Of a stretch of DNA of 64,000 bases, positions 20,954 to 33,057 are shown one piece after another. The position numbers and the translations under genes were made by a program. A model generated the notes under the pieces. That model was not told where the DNA came from and did not search any database. It saw only the letters and a program-made list of their open reading frames with translations. Location: positions 11,473,976 through 11,537,975 of the forward strand of contig OX457047.1 in the NCBI GenBank assembly GCA_949752735.1, in the 5' to 3' direction. The first letter of the stretch is position 1. Every line of letters begins with the position of its first letter. The DNA is from Lumbricus terrestris. Lineage: Eukaryota > Annelida > Clitellata > Crassiclitellata > Lumbricidae.

Positions 20954-21109
20954 CATGGGCGGAGTTTATCAGGGGCTAGGGGGGCTAAGCCCCACCCAAG
21001 AAGACCCAGATTCTTTTTTTTTCGCCGTGTAAATGGTTTCTTTTCCCGGGTTTAGCCCCCCAAGAAGGCTTTAGCCCCTTCCAAGAACGGAAACCAAACT
21101 CCGCCCATG
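20954..21109. mobile_element. short hAT-type MITE
   Basis: CATGGGCGGAGTTT at the left and AAACTCCGCCCATG at the right are a perfect inverted pair. The flanks GTTGGAAA and TTTGGAAA are an 8-bp duplication with one mismatch. The interior is palindromic (GGGGCTAAGCCCC / TTTAGCCCC). Confidence 0.8.
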
Positions 21110-21454
21110 TTTGGAAAAGATTTCATTGATCTTTGGCAGTAAAAACACTTTTTTAGTCATTTAGTCGAATGTCTTGAAAAATATACAAATTTCCATGCCA
21201 ATGCTAAAATAGTTGATGACCTTTTTTGAGTCGTATGCTATTTTTTCTCTCTCACCTTTTCCCACTGCAGTGGTTGAAAGCTTGTTGAAATCTAATGGGG
21301 GAGGCACGTCCTATGCACATTTATGAATGGGGGCCATGGCCGGATTGCCCCCCCCAGATGACTGCATGCTAAAGCATAATTAATCTGTTAATCTGTCTCG
21401 TACACATATGACCAATGCAATGAGCAATGCAAATAAGAAAACGACTGTTTAGAG

Positions 21455-21784
21455 CAGTGGTTCCCAACTCATAGCCCGCGGGCCAAAAGTGGCCCGCCTG
21501 GCCTACAAAGTGGCCCACAGCATCTCAAAAATATATGTAAAAATTGACAGTTTGGACATGATAGAATATACAATTCTTTTCTATTACAAATTATTTTATT
21601 TGGACATTAATAAATCACATCAAACATTCTATTTTGATTCAATGATAACAATTTTATATATGCTCTTAGTTAATTAAATTTTAGCTTTGTGGCCCCTAAT
21701 GTCCTTCAATTAAGAAAAAGTGACCCTCGTGTCCTCTAACTTAGAAAATGTGACCCGACAGTCAAACAAGGCTGGGAACCACTG
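21455..21784. mobile_element. hAT (Charlie-like) non-autonomous element
   Basis: Termini CAGTGGTTCCCAACTC and the complement of the right end CAGTGGTTCCCAGCCTTG match. The left terminus resembles the CAGTGGTTCTCAA termini of vertebrate hAT-Charlie elements. The flanks GTTTAGAG and GTTTAAAG are an 8-bp duplication with one mismatch. The interior is AT-rich with no intact frame. Confidence 0.85.
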
Positions 21785-22177
21785 GTTTAAAGCATTTACC
21801 AGTCCCTAAAGGATTGGATTTTCCGTTGGCCCAAATGGATGTGCTTGATATGACTGAGCTTCACCATCCGTGCCATGTGAGGCATAACATGAACTAAACA
21901 CATTTATTTCTCTGAAAGTGTCCAGTGTCTGTTCTTGTTGATCACCAAGCAGCAGACGTGCTTCTGCTTCGGCAACCGGCTCCAACGAACCAACAAACGC
22001 ATCTGCTTCAAGTGCATTGGGTTCTGTTCGATGGAAACGATGTAACATCTACCACCGTGGGTTGATTCCTCCGGGTGCTGTGCGTGTGATGCACCTGCAA
22101 TTAATTCAGACATTCAAAGAAAGGTCTTATTTAAATTGTATGTAAACTGCTGAGACTGTTGTATTGATTCGTTGTAG

Positions 22178-22929
22178 GATATTGCTGGATTGTTAAAGTC
22201 GCTCTACGATACAGTCGGTTCAGTGATTGCATTACAGCAGCAAGGAACAAGAGTGTTAAAGCTTCATTTGACTGTGTCACCTGACCAGGGTGTCAACCTC
22301 CCACCTGCGACCCAGGGGAGCACCAAGGACAACAGTTGCAATGCTGCTGCTGCTGCTGCTGGGCAGGAACATCCGTGCACTAAGGGCGGCACCAAGTCAG
22401 ACAATTCTCCTCCCTCTGCCTTTCGATCGGTCACTGTGGGGGTAGCGCGGTCACCGGCCAAGAAACTGTCTCGACCAACGACGACCAAATGTCCACTGGT
22501 GCATCAAGGCTCTCCTCGCACTCCTCACCACAAGACAATGCCGCCCAACAGACGACAACCACCTGTTCCCTCGAGCAGAGACAAAAGGCAAGACGTCGTC
22601 ACTGGATCAGGGTCTGATATGAAGGATTTCAATGACTTTCTGCTAACAAGACAGATGAATTTCTGCAGTGGAGAAGGGGGCATCATAGATGCTGCTGCTG
22701 CTGCTAGTTCTTCACCTGATGCAAACGTCCACAGACGACAGCAGCATCTGCAGCAGCAGCAGCAACGGCATCAGCAGCAGCATCTGGAGCAGCAACGGCA
22801 TCAGTGCAGTGGCGGCTGCGGCGGCGCATCGAAGAGACTATCGCAGTTTGATGAAAGACAGTTAGCTCATTTGATTCAGCAGAATATGAGTCTCAATGAC
22901 CAACATTTACAGCACTCAAAGAGAACTAG
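22178..22929 (+). CDS. nkd: naked cuticle homologue, exon after the EF-hand
   Basis: The exon follows GATTCGTTGTAG and completes the EF-hand (DIAGLLKSLYDTVGSV), then RVLKLHLTVSPD, matching the TLRVKLTVAPD segment of vertebrate Nkd. The other ~200 residues are low complexity and poorly conserved: an Ala run, basic/Pro-rich stretches, FNDFLLTRQ, and Gln/His repeats (RRQQHLQQQQQRHQQQH) ending ...QHSKRTR. The donor CTAG/GTAAGC leaves two bases, completed by G at 26728. The donor is also the first unit of a 25-bp minisatellite. Reading past it gives an immediate TAA, so intron retention would truncate the protein. Confidence 0.9.
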
Positions 22930-24585
22930 GTAAGCACACGATGGCTATGAATGGGTAAGCACATGATGGCTATGAATGAGTAAGCACATGATGGCTATGA
23001 ATGGGTAAGCACACGATGGCTATGAATGAGTAAGCACATGATGGCTATGAATGAGTAAGCACACGATGGCTATGAATGGATAAGCACATGATGGCTATGA
23101 ATGGATAAGCACACAATGGCTATGAATGGGTAAGCACACGATGGCTATGAATGAGTAAGCACATGATGGCTATGAATGAGTAAGCACACGATGGCTATGA
23201 ATGGGTAAGCACACGATGGCTATGAATGGATAAGCACACAATGGCTATGAATGGATAAGCACATGATGGCTATGAATGAGTAAGCACACGTTGGCTATGA
23301 ATGGGTTAGCACATGATGGCTATGAATGGATAAGCACACGATGGCTATGAATGGATAAGCACATGATGGCTATGAATGGATAAGCACACAATGGCTATGA
23401 ATGAGTAAGCACACGATGGCTATGAATGAGTAAGCACACGATGGCTATGAATGAGTAAGCAACGATGGCTATGAATGGGTAAGCACACGATGGCTATGAA
23501 TGGGTAAGCACACGTTGGCTATGAATGGGTTAGCACATGATGGCTATGAATGGGTAAGCACATGATGGCTATGAATGAGTAAGCACACAATGGCTATGAA
23601 TGGATAAGCACATGATGGCTATGAATGGATAAGCACACAGTGACTATGAATGGATAAGCACATGATGGCTATGAATGAGTAAGCACACGTTGGCTATGAA
23701 TGGGTAAGCACACGATGGCTATGAATGGATAAGCACATGATGGATATGAATGGATAAGCACATGATGGCTATAAATGAGTAAGCACACGATGGCTATGAA
23801 TGAGTAAGCACACGATGGCTATGAATGGGTAAGCACACGATGGCTATGAATGGGTAAGCACATGTTGGCTATGAATGAGTAAGCACACGATGGCTATGAA
23901 TGAGTAAGCACACGATGGCTATGAATGGATAAGCACACGTTGGCTATGAATGGGTTAGCACATGATGGCTATGAATGGATAAGCACATAATGGCTATAAA
24001 TGAGTAAGCATACGATGGCTATGAATAGGTTAGCACATGATGGCTATAAATGAGTAAGCACATGATGGCTATGAATGGGTGAGCACATGATGGCTATGAA
24101 TGAGTAAGCACACGATGGCTATGAATGAGTAAGCACACGATGGCTATGAATGGATAAGCACACGTTGGCTATGAATGGGTTAGCACATGATGGCTATGAA
24201 TGGATAAGCACATGATGGCTATAAATGAGTAAGCATACGATGGCTATGAATGGATAAGCACATGATGGCTATAAATGAGTAAGCACACGATGGCTATGAA
24301 TGGGTGAGCACATGATGGCTATAAATGAGTAAGCACACGATGGCTATGAATGGGTGAGCACACGATGGCTATGAATGGGTAAGCACACGATGGCTATGAA
24401 TGGGTAGGCACATGATCGCTATGAATGGGTAGGCACATGATCACTATGAATGGGTAGGCACATGATCACTATGAATGGGTAGGCACATGATCACTATGAA
24501 TGGGTAGGCACATGATCACTATGAATGGGTAGGCACATGATCACTATGAATGGGTAAGCACACGATGGCTCTGAATATGGTAAAC
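22930..24585. repeat. 25-bp minisatellite of splice-donor-like units, about 65 copies
   Basis: The unit is GTAAGCACA(C/T)GATGG followed by CTATGAATG(G/A). The first copy starts at the exact first base of the nkd intron. Most copies keep GTAAGCAC, so the array is a run of 5'-splice-site-like sequences. Near 24400-24550 a variant (GGGTAGGCACATGATCACTATGAAT) has been amplified separately. Confidence 0.95.
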
Positions 24586-24669
24586 ACATGATGGCTATAT
24601 GAATGCACATGGTCTCGTTGGATTTCTTAGTTTAAAAGCCAAGTTATAGGAAATTCATTATCATCAATA

Positions 24670-25160
24670 TCCCTAGGCACAGTGCCCGTAAGAGTCCGAC
24701 GCCACTCTCTGTCTGAGTCTGTCTCGCGTCATGTTACCCAGCTTCTCACCGGTCCGGTCAGCAGGTCTGCTCCATACCATTAACATCTTGAAGCAGCCGG
24801 ACCACCTTGCCTTGTCTGATTGAAGATAAAATTGGGAGAGAGGCATGAAGGACAACCTGGGTCAATGCCAGTATGTGTCCCACGCTCTCTCCTCCAACTT
24901 TCTCCACCGGTCTGTCCTGACCAACCTGTGCATGTCTGCTCCACATCATGACACCTTGGAGCATCTGGGCCACTATGTCACTTGTGTCGTGGTTTTTGCG
25001 GATTTCAATCGTCTTGGTCTTTTACTGCCAACGTATCGCCACCCATCTTATCTGGCAAACCTTCCTCCTTTTGTCTGGGCTTAGGACCGGCGCAGGGACG
25101 TTGTTGGTTCCCTGTGGCGGAGGATGGATGCAGTTTAACGTCGTGCCCAGGACATTTATA
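24670..25160. other. unassigned sequence with internal inverted/direct similarity
   Basis: Two segments (24735-24810 and 24890-24970) share CACCGGTC, CTGCTCCA and CACCTTG-type blocks. It looks like repeat debris, but no motif identifies it. Confidence 0.3.
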
Positions 25161-25689
25161 AGAAATTACTTTGTGATAACTTTACTTTTAGACTAAGAAT
25201 TCTTGCAAGACCCTGTACATTTTTTAATCAACTTTTATTAAATGTGCTGAAGTGACAACATGGTGAATATAGTTCAAAATAATTATAGTATATCTGCAAA
25301 AATTGAATTCTACGGCAGACTGCAGTAGCCTAGTCGTGCGTGGTTTGCTTTATCTGCAGTGGATCGCTTTGTCCTAAATCACCCTATCACACTCATGTGC
25401 TAAATTGATTCCAAGTATTATTGCTAAGCGGCATTAGCCTAACGCTTTCAGTGGTCATTCTCATCACAGTAAAAGAAATTATAACAAGCAGTGTGGGTCC
25501 TGAAAGCGCAGGGCCCCAGGTGGCTGCCTCTTTCGCCTTGCCCTAGAACCGGGCCCGTCACCATAAGTTGTTTTATTGTCCAGATCTATTGAAATATCTG
25601 AATACTAAGTTACTATTGTATCATTTTCACAATAGGTGTTTCTTTTAGTTAGTTTGAGAGGTCATAGGGGTGTTTCATTGTTATCACCT

Positions 25690-26290
25690 AATTCATTCAT
25701 TCATTCAAGTATTTATATAGCACCTCTTCAAGAAAACTGCTCAGAGGTGCTCCTGGCCCCAGCACGGCCAAAAATAGCACTTCTCAAGTGCCTATAGAAT
25801 GTGTCAGAGAGTGATCTAGGGAACATGCACATTTCAAGAGGGAGGCCACTCCATACAGAGTGCCTCTGAGTAGTTTTTACTTGAAGGAGCACTATATCCG
25901 AATGAATACCGCCAGAGCAACCACAGAAAAAGCATGGCTTTGCATGCACAAGCAAGCTTGGAGGTTCAAGCAAATGAGACTAAGAGTACTCCTCTATACG
26001 AGCCGAGCGTAGAGATCGACTAGTCTGAGCACCTGACACAGGTTGATAAAGATCAAGTAAGTAAGTTGGAGCAAGACCTAGCTCACATTGCCATGCCACG
26101 GAAGAAACTCTGCATTGAATACGCTGACGGACAGTTCTTTTGCTGAAAGTTTTCCACTGGAGAACTTTCAGCATGAAGGAAGTTCTTGTTGTAACTTCCA
26201 GCATGTAATTTGAGATGTGAAACTTGGGCATTTGACCAATAAGGTGTGCTGCAGTGCGTAGAATACGGTCAAAGGAAGAGTCTGTTTTCA
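25690..26290 (-). mobile_element. LINE (CR1/L2-like) 3' fragment, antisense
   Basis: On the minus strand, RILRTAAHLIGQMPKF ... LGLAPTYLLDLYQPVSG matches the C-terminal region of the LINE ORF at 42215 (RVLRSAARLIGRIPKF ... LGCAPFYLRILCRPVSD). The tail complement TATATAGCACCTCTTCAAG and an ATTCATTCATTC flank mark its 3' end at about 25690. Confidence 0.85.
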
Positions 26291-26424
26291 ATGAAACACC
26301 TCACGCACTGCGTTAGCCGACCAATTGTTAAACCAAAATAAAGGGATAGGCAGCTGTCAAGAATGAACAAGTGTAGTTGCAGTGCCTAATGTTTATTACC
26401 GTAGGTACGACATGAGTCGATTAC

Positions 26425-26650
26425 CAATGAAACACCTCACGTACTGTGATCATGCAGCAAAGAAGCATTTTCCATGGCAGTCATCTGGAATAACCTCCGT
26501 CTGGCTCTCTGCTCGCTTCTTCATGACTCAGTTGTCTCTTCTTCTTCTTTTCATCTTCTTCAGGCTTTTCTCTTTGACGAGGTCTGAGCTGGGAGCAACT
26601 CTGAGTAGAGATCTTGAAGCGGTGCTATATAAATTTATGTGAGTGAGTGA
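26425..26650 (+). mobile_element. LINE (CR1/L2-like) 3' end, sense
   Basis: GAGCTGGGAGCAACTCTGAGTAG ... GCGGTGCTATATAAATTTATGTGAGTGAG is the family 3' tail. Only debris of the coding region precedes it. Confidence 0.75.
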
Positions 26651-26727
26651 TCGATTAATCGATTGACCTCATTGTAACCCTTCAAACCAACTGAGACAGT
26701 AACACATCTTGTTGTTGTTCTTTTCAG

Positions 26728-27409
26728 GCGTCGCCACAGTATATTTGTGAATAAATCTCAGGCAAATACCGATCCTCCTTCTCCTCCTTCTCCTCCTTCT
26801 GGTGCAGACAGAACTTGTACGAACGGTGCAGACGAAGAATCAGCTCAGCGCAGGAACTACTATTTGGATTTAGCTGGTATTGAAAACTACACAACGTCTA
26901 TGGGGACTCATGATCTGGTTTCATCTGCTCATCCCAGTTGTGGCATCTCTGGTGCTGAGAAGGGTACGAAATCTCAAAAGCCGGCAAAGTGTAAGTCAAA
27001 AATGACGAGCAGCTCAGCTGTAAAACATTTTGAGCAACACTGCAGCAACTCATCAAGAACCAATGCACATGGTGGGACAGATAGAATTCATGAAGAGAAT
27101 GAAACGGTTTCAGCTCTCAACCCCAACTTTCCTGCTGCCACTGTAAATGTTTCGCAATCAAATCGAGCGGCAAACGACGTAGAGACCGTCGTTTCATCGT
27201 CGCACTATCGTCGACGCCATCGACATCGAGAGAAGAATCAAAGTCGTGCGATGAAGCAGGTCGCCGAGTGGATTGAGAAAGAACACATCCACCAGAAGAC
27301 AACGACGACGGCGGAGGAGAAGCGGGTGGTAGTCAGCGTTCAGCGACATGAACACCACCATGTTCACGAACACTTTCATCATCATTTTCATCACTGTAGC
27401 CACACCTGA
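26728..27409 (+). CDS. nkd: naked cuticle homologue, last coding exon with His-rich C-terminus
   Basis: Acceptor TGTTCTTTTCAG/G. The first base completes the codon begun in the previous exon, giving RRRHSIFVNKSQ. RRNYYLDLAGIENYTTS is nearly identical to the conserved RRNHYLDLAGIENYTS block of vertebrate Nkd. Further on are a basic RRRHRHREKNQSRAMKQV stretch and the terminal VQRHEHHHVHEHFHHHFHH, corresponding to the family's HEHHHHHEHHHHYHHF end. A TGA at 27407-27409 follows. In flies the His-rich end has been linked to metal binding and protein turnover. No polyadenylation signal is obvious nearby. Confidence 0.95.
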
Positions 27410-27894
27410 GTTATCATGTCGACTATATCTAAGCACTTTCGTTACATATATATATGCACAGTGTCTTTCGAATTTCACAGAATGCCTGCCTTGCTCTGTT
27501 CAGGCATTCTTGCAACATCTGAATGTCTATTAGAACTGCAGAACGTCTATTAGAACCACTCTTAATCAGGTCGTCAATTGTCTTTCCTAAATACAAATGC
27601 TGACATTGCAGTTTAACCAGCGATTCAGTCAATGTTCTAAACATTACGTCAAGTTTACCTTAGAAATCTTTTGCTATTTGTTGTGGTGATTTTTTAGCAG
27701 ATGACGAAGAAGAAGAAGAAGCGCTTGAAGTGGTAGCCTTGGCATATGTCCTGTCCCTCCGCCACTGTTCACTCTAACAAGTGCCAGTCCCACGCCTGAA
27801 TAAAGGAGGAGGGCAACACTAATCATCTTTGATATGAAAGTGTCATTAAACGTAAACAAGCGCAACCTTACTATTTCATCTTCCAACCAACTGT

Positions 27895-27990
27895 GTGTAG
27901 TCACCAGATATCTGCCCTGGCCGGGATTTGAACTCCTGATCTCTCAATTCATGGTCCAGCACACTCACCACTACACTACCAAACACCCAT
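27895..27990 (-). mobile_element. tRNA-derived SINE head, antisense
   Basis: The minus strand reads TAGTGTAGTGGTGAGTGTGC (A-box-like) and GAGTTCAAATCCCGGCC (B box). It lacks a clear acceptor-stem pairing, so it is a SINE head or tRNA pseudogene. It directly precedes a hAT insertion. Confidence 0.6.
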
Positions 27991-28011
27991 AACATACATA
28001 ATGTAGTAGAG

Positions 28012-28929
28012 CAGAGGTCTCAAACTCAAGTCAGCATTTGGGCCGCATTTGGAAATTTTGATGACTCGCGGGCCGCAACATAAAAATATAGGCTAATCGT
28101 GCACGTGAAACTGGAATTAGCCTAGCTATGTGTCATTGCAGCATATAATACTGCAATGATGATATAACCCTGTAAAATTCACATAGTATTATATTTTAAG
28201 TGTAACTAGGCCTATGATGGTACTACAAACAAAATTGGAAACCATTCTATCGTAGCCCAATTATCCAAAAATGCGAGGGCGCTGTAATTGAAGAAATTAT
28301 GATATAATCAAAATTCAAAATGACTGCTTTTCTTAAATTATCATAAACAATGTTCAGAGTAATTCAACTCGAATTTAGTTAGGCCTAGAGACTCTGAGTG
28401 TTCGTAAGTGTTCTAAATGTTCTAGGAATCTAAGTCCTCTAAACCAAAAGTCACCAAAATTATAGGAATAAACATAGGGCCTACCTGTTAGTGTCATTGT
28501 TCAAAACCAAGCAAATGGAAGTTAACTTGCAAAAATAAGAACACGCGGAAGTGACACTTTTCAACTTCTCATCATCTGGGGAGATAGGCCTACGATTCGA
28601 CGATTATTCCGAGGATACTATATTTTGCGACACCAGCATACAAACTTTGCTGTGCATTCTTCTGCTTCGGCGTTGCATCGCACTGAAGGTCCACTAAATC
28701 CATCTGCACGTATGCCTAGCCTATATCTGCTGTTGTGGATTCAATGTCAACAGCAAGCGGAGTAGAAAGCAGTTTAAACCTTGGTTCAAATCGTAAAAGA
28801 GCTGCAAAATTCTCTTCAACCGATTTCTAACTTTTAAAAAAAATCAAAAACCAGGAAGATGTTCGCGGGCCGCATTAATCGGGTTCGCGGGCCGCATGCG
28901 GCCCGCGGGCCGCGTGTTTGAGACCCCTG
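28012..28929. mobile_element. hAT (Charlie-like) element, 0.9 kb
   Basis: Termini CAGAGGTCTCAAACTCAAG and the complement of the right end CAGGGGTCTCAAACACGCGG match. The exact duplication TAGTAGAG flanks it (28004-28011 and 28930-28937). The subterminal regions carry GGGCCGC/GCGGGCC motifs. Three TAGGCCTA palindromes lie within it. No intact coding frame. Confidence 0.9.
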
Positions 28930-28957
28930 TAGTAGAGCATAGGCCTACACAATATAT

Positions 28958-28960
28958 AAC

Positions 28961-28996
<36 letters not shown>
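28958..28996. repeat. (TA)n microsatellite
   Basis: A TA array immediately left of a mariner-like terminus. Confidence 0.9.
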
Positions 28997-29002
<6 letters not shown>

Positions 29003-29600
29003 CAGGGTGCGCAAAAAAATAGGTTTTTTGCCAGTATCAAAAGTAAGAATTTTGAAATTTTACAGTCTTAAAGACAATTCATATTTACACAATATGGCTA
29101 GATTTCATCAAAATATTTCAAACAGAACAAAAGTTATACCACTTTTAGGGAGGCCACCCACCGTTTTTTGACGATTCAAAAACGTAGCACAACAAAAAGT
29201 AGCAAAACACGATTTTATTAAGTCATATCTCAAATAACTGTTTGGAAATGAACTTGATAGTGATTCACAACTTGTGTTCAATGTGCTCACCACTAGTGCC
29301 AAAACTTCTTTTGAGTCTCTTAATTGCAAAGTTCTAGATGGCCCTGTTGACCCGTTCCAAAGGCAAATCTTCCCATATCAACTCCAATCGCTCATCAATT
29401 CTCTTACCGCTCTTGGTTTTGGCTGCAGATTGTGATATATTTCTCCAGCATAGCTCTCCACAATTGATTATCAATCCATCGGGTTCAAATCCGGAGATTT
29501 GGGGCCATTGGCATTCTCAATAAACCAGAACAATCGACATTGACCTGATCTCCGTTCATTTAGGCCTACGGCAAATCTCTTAAATCTCAGCTTAACTCGT
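29003..29600 (-). mobile_element. Tc1/mariner remnant with antisense transposase C-terminus
   Basis: TACAGGGTGCGCAAAAAAAT at 29001 resembles a mariner terminus. On the minus strand, IDERLELIWEDLPLERVNR and LKRSFGTSGEHIEH resemble the transposase C-terminal blocks (29255-29400). The other end is not found, being probably replaced by the neighbouring foldback element at 29622. Confidence 0.6.
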
Positions 29601-29621
29601 AATTTTTGCGCTCTCGCTGTT

Positions 29622-30266
29622 TTCGTGAGTTTATCAACAAAATTGAACTTTCTAACATGGAAAACCTGAAAGGAACTGAGATTCAGCTATATATGGTGCT
29701 CAAAATGTCCTCCTTCTTCACGGACACACGACCGTAGACATAGATCGACGCTACTGTTTGATGGTCCGGTCGATGATCACTTGGTCAAACAGCTGCCACT
29801 CTTCAAACAGACCAGCCCTACGGTTATCGATGCGACAATATCATGAAAACGCGTGAACGAAAAACGCGCTCCTCCAGTACCTGGTACATGTACTCCGGGT
29901 CAAGGTCTGGACTGCTGGACGGCTACAGCTGCGGGATATGAAGCCGAGTGTCTCCCAGGACAGCTATTAATCTACTACGTCTACGGTCGTGTGTTCAAGG
30001 AGAACATTTTGAGCACCATATAGACCTAGGCCTATAGCTAGCCGAATTTCACTTCCTTTCAGGTTTTCCATGTTAGAAAGTTCAATTTTTCGGTGCTGCA
30101 TTTTAAACGCTCATAAATTTCAGAAATTCACGAATATTTCTAATCGGTTCTAGGATCTCGTGTAAATATGATCACTGTTGCTGGGTTTAAAATTTCAGAC
30201 ATATCCTAAAAGTTTTGACCGAGTTATGACAATTTGTTTTGTGTTCTACTTTTCATCTGGACAGTG
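29622..30266. mobile_element. Tc1/mariner foldback element, copy 2 (opposite orientation)
   Basis: Nearly the whole of the 4922-5702 element is present in reverse. The right terminus CTGGACAGTG is followed by TA. The left arm is truncated. The core complement again carries the LIEEW/transposase C-terminal remnant. Confidence 0.8.
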
Positions 30267-30650
30267 TAGAACTGTAGATCCTTCACCCCATGATCAGCAC
30301 CTCGAATATCGAACAATTTTTTCGACCTCTGACATCAGAGATTCAACATTGCTGACACCTTTCAAAAATCATTTAAAAACTGAATTTTTTATACATGCCC
30401 ATCTTGGCAGACTTTTCCATGCTCCGACTCCCCGAGTGCTTCTGAGTCGTTGCTACGGTTTTTAATTGAATGCTTACGAACCCATGGCACTTAAATCTTT
30501 ACATAAATTAATATTATCATTATTTTTTTTTACCAAAAAACGAGTTATTAGCTTATAAGTCCTATATCAAAATAATAACTGTTATCCTATAGGCCTAGCC
30601 TTGATATTTTTTTTCGCCAAAGTAAGTAAAGATCAATCCCTCAGGCTGTA

Positions 30651-31026
<376 letters not shown>

Positions 31027-31342
31027 GCTCTACGAGCTTAGCAATTTTTCCCAGGCTTACAACATAGAATTGTACAGAAACTGATATCTTAGTCCATTTT
31101 TCTTTTACTTTCTTCGTGTAGGCCTACTAAGCTGTGGTTTGTCAGCTTAATTTCTTGAATAAACAAAAACTTAATATGTAGAAGGACTTACTTCTATAAA
31201 TACGCTATATTTTCCATTTGCGAGAATTAATTCTTCTGACGATAGAAGATTTACAAAAACGCATCCTCAATCCATCGAGGGTTTTAGTTTTCGTTTCTAT
31301 GTTTACAGTTTAGATTTTCCAAGACGGCGTTTATTTTTTGAG

Positions 31343-32137
31343 CAGTGTTACCGCTCCTTGGCTTTTTTCCCAAGATCTTGGCTTTTTAAATCGTATCTTG
31401 GGATATTGGCTTTTTTTCAAGGGACCTTGGCTTTTTTACTTGGATTTTTTTCTGCCCACTAAATAACAATAATCTTAGCAATAATCCGCTAAATAACAAT
31501 AGTTTTAGCAATAATCCACTAAATAACAATATTCTTAGCATTAATATAACTATGGCTCCAACTACTGACTAGCATATTGCATATATCCGACTTATAACTA
31601 TTCTCTGAACTGTTTGCTCTCTGCATATTGGTTATTTGTGGCGTCACGTGGAATTTCGCGAGATTTTGCGCAAAATCGCAAATAACTTGATAAAGATAAA
31701 TGACAAATTGATCACAGATAGGCTACTTATATAAGTTATATTAATAAGAAATATAGACATTGATCTTAGAAATGCAAACAAGTCAGCTTTAATGGCTCAC
31801 AAGTTCGCGCAAAAGCACAAAAAAAATTGGAACTCAAACAACAGCAACTAAAGTGTAGGCCTATAGATGACGTTTATTTCTCAAAACTAGCGCACTATGT
31901 TTCAAAATGTTGTTCGTATGTTAGGAAATCAGCGAACGGAACCAATTATTAACAAGCTAACATACATTCATTTCAAGATTAATTATACATAATTTCATAA
32001 ACATCACAATTTATCGGATAAAATAGCTTTTGTTGAAATAAGGTAGGTGACATAAGCCATAATTATTAACTTGGCTTTTCTTGGCTTTTTTTAAGACCCC
32101 ATCTTGGCTTTTCTTAAATTTTGGAGCGGTATCACTG
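31343..32137. mobile_element. hAT-type non-autonomous element, 0.8 kb
   Basis: Termini CAGTGTTACCGCTCC and the complement of the right end CAGTGATACCGCTCC match. The exact duplication TTTTTGAG flanks it (31335-31342 and 32138-32145). Both subterminal regions contain repeated CTTGGCTTTTTT motifs. Confidence 0.9.
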
Positions 32138-32397
32138 TTTTTGAGTGTACGATGTCGGCGACTTAGCTGTTTGTGCTTGGACTCTGTAGAATTCTGTGAA
32201 TTGCAATTTAAATATGACTAGCAGAGAAATACATGCATGTTTTGAGGTAGGGTATTTAAACTAAGCTTTGGTTAGTTAGGTGTTGGTTTAGAGAGGTTGG
32301 TCACCGGCGGGTGCGATGGAATCCCCGAAACGAATTTTCTGCCAGTCCCCCATATCGATTTTTACACACAATCTAATGATTTTCAGACACTAAACTG

Positions 32398-32663
32398 GAC
32401 GTAATTGCAGTATCGGGACTGTGTGTGTCGGTTAGGGTCAGGTCAGGCGTCGTGAGGGTCGGTTAGAGTCAGGTTATGCGTCGTGAGGGTCGGTTAGGAT
32501 TAGATTAAGCGTCGTGAGGGTAGGTTAGCTTAGGGTTAGTGTTAATGTTAGAGTCGTCATTAGATACTATATACTATACTATACTATACTATACTATACT
32601 ATACTATACTATACTATACTAAGATATTGTGTGTGCTTCGGTCCCCGATACTGCAATTTTGAC
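32398..32663. mobile_element. foldback element with GGTTAGG-type tandem core
   Basis: The left GACGTAATTGCAGTATCGGG and the complement of the right GTCAAAATTGCAGTATCGGG form terminal repeats. CTAAACTG flanks both sides exactly (32390-32397 and 32664-32671). The core has about four 37-bp GCGTCGTGAGGGTCGGTTAG units followed by a (TATAC)n array (32568-32620). Confidence 0.8.
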
Positions 32664-33057
32664 CTAAACTGTTTTGTCAACTACACTAACAGGACCACTA
32701 TGTAGGGTAGAGGTTTGCAGGTGCAAACTGATCAAAGGCGCTCCCATTACCAGAGTCGCTCAATGATCTCTGTGGTCATGCTGATTCTTGGCTCTTCTGT
32801 ACTTCACAGCTCCAGCCATGTCCAAGGTCCTCTGTTGCCTCCTAATTAAGAATGTTACCTACTCACTCTGTCCTCGTTTTCACAACCGTGAGATTCCTCA
32901 TGCTGATGCATTAACCAGATGTAGTTTTATAACACGGATGCTATTCAAGTGGCCTTAATTTTATTACTGTTATTCTTTTCTGTCTAACCTTTCTCTCCCA
33001 CATAGTTCCAAAGATGTCTGTTATCAGTGCTTAAAGTGTGAAAAAATAAATGCCTGG

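Noticed and set aside
22930..24585. CRISPR-like regular array
   Set aside because: Units are contiguous 25-bp tandem repeats without spacers in a eukaryotic intron.
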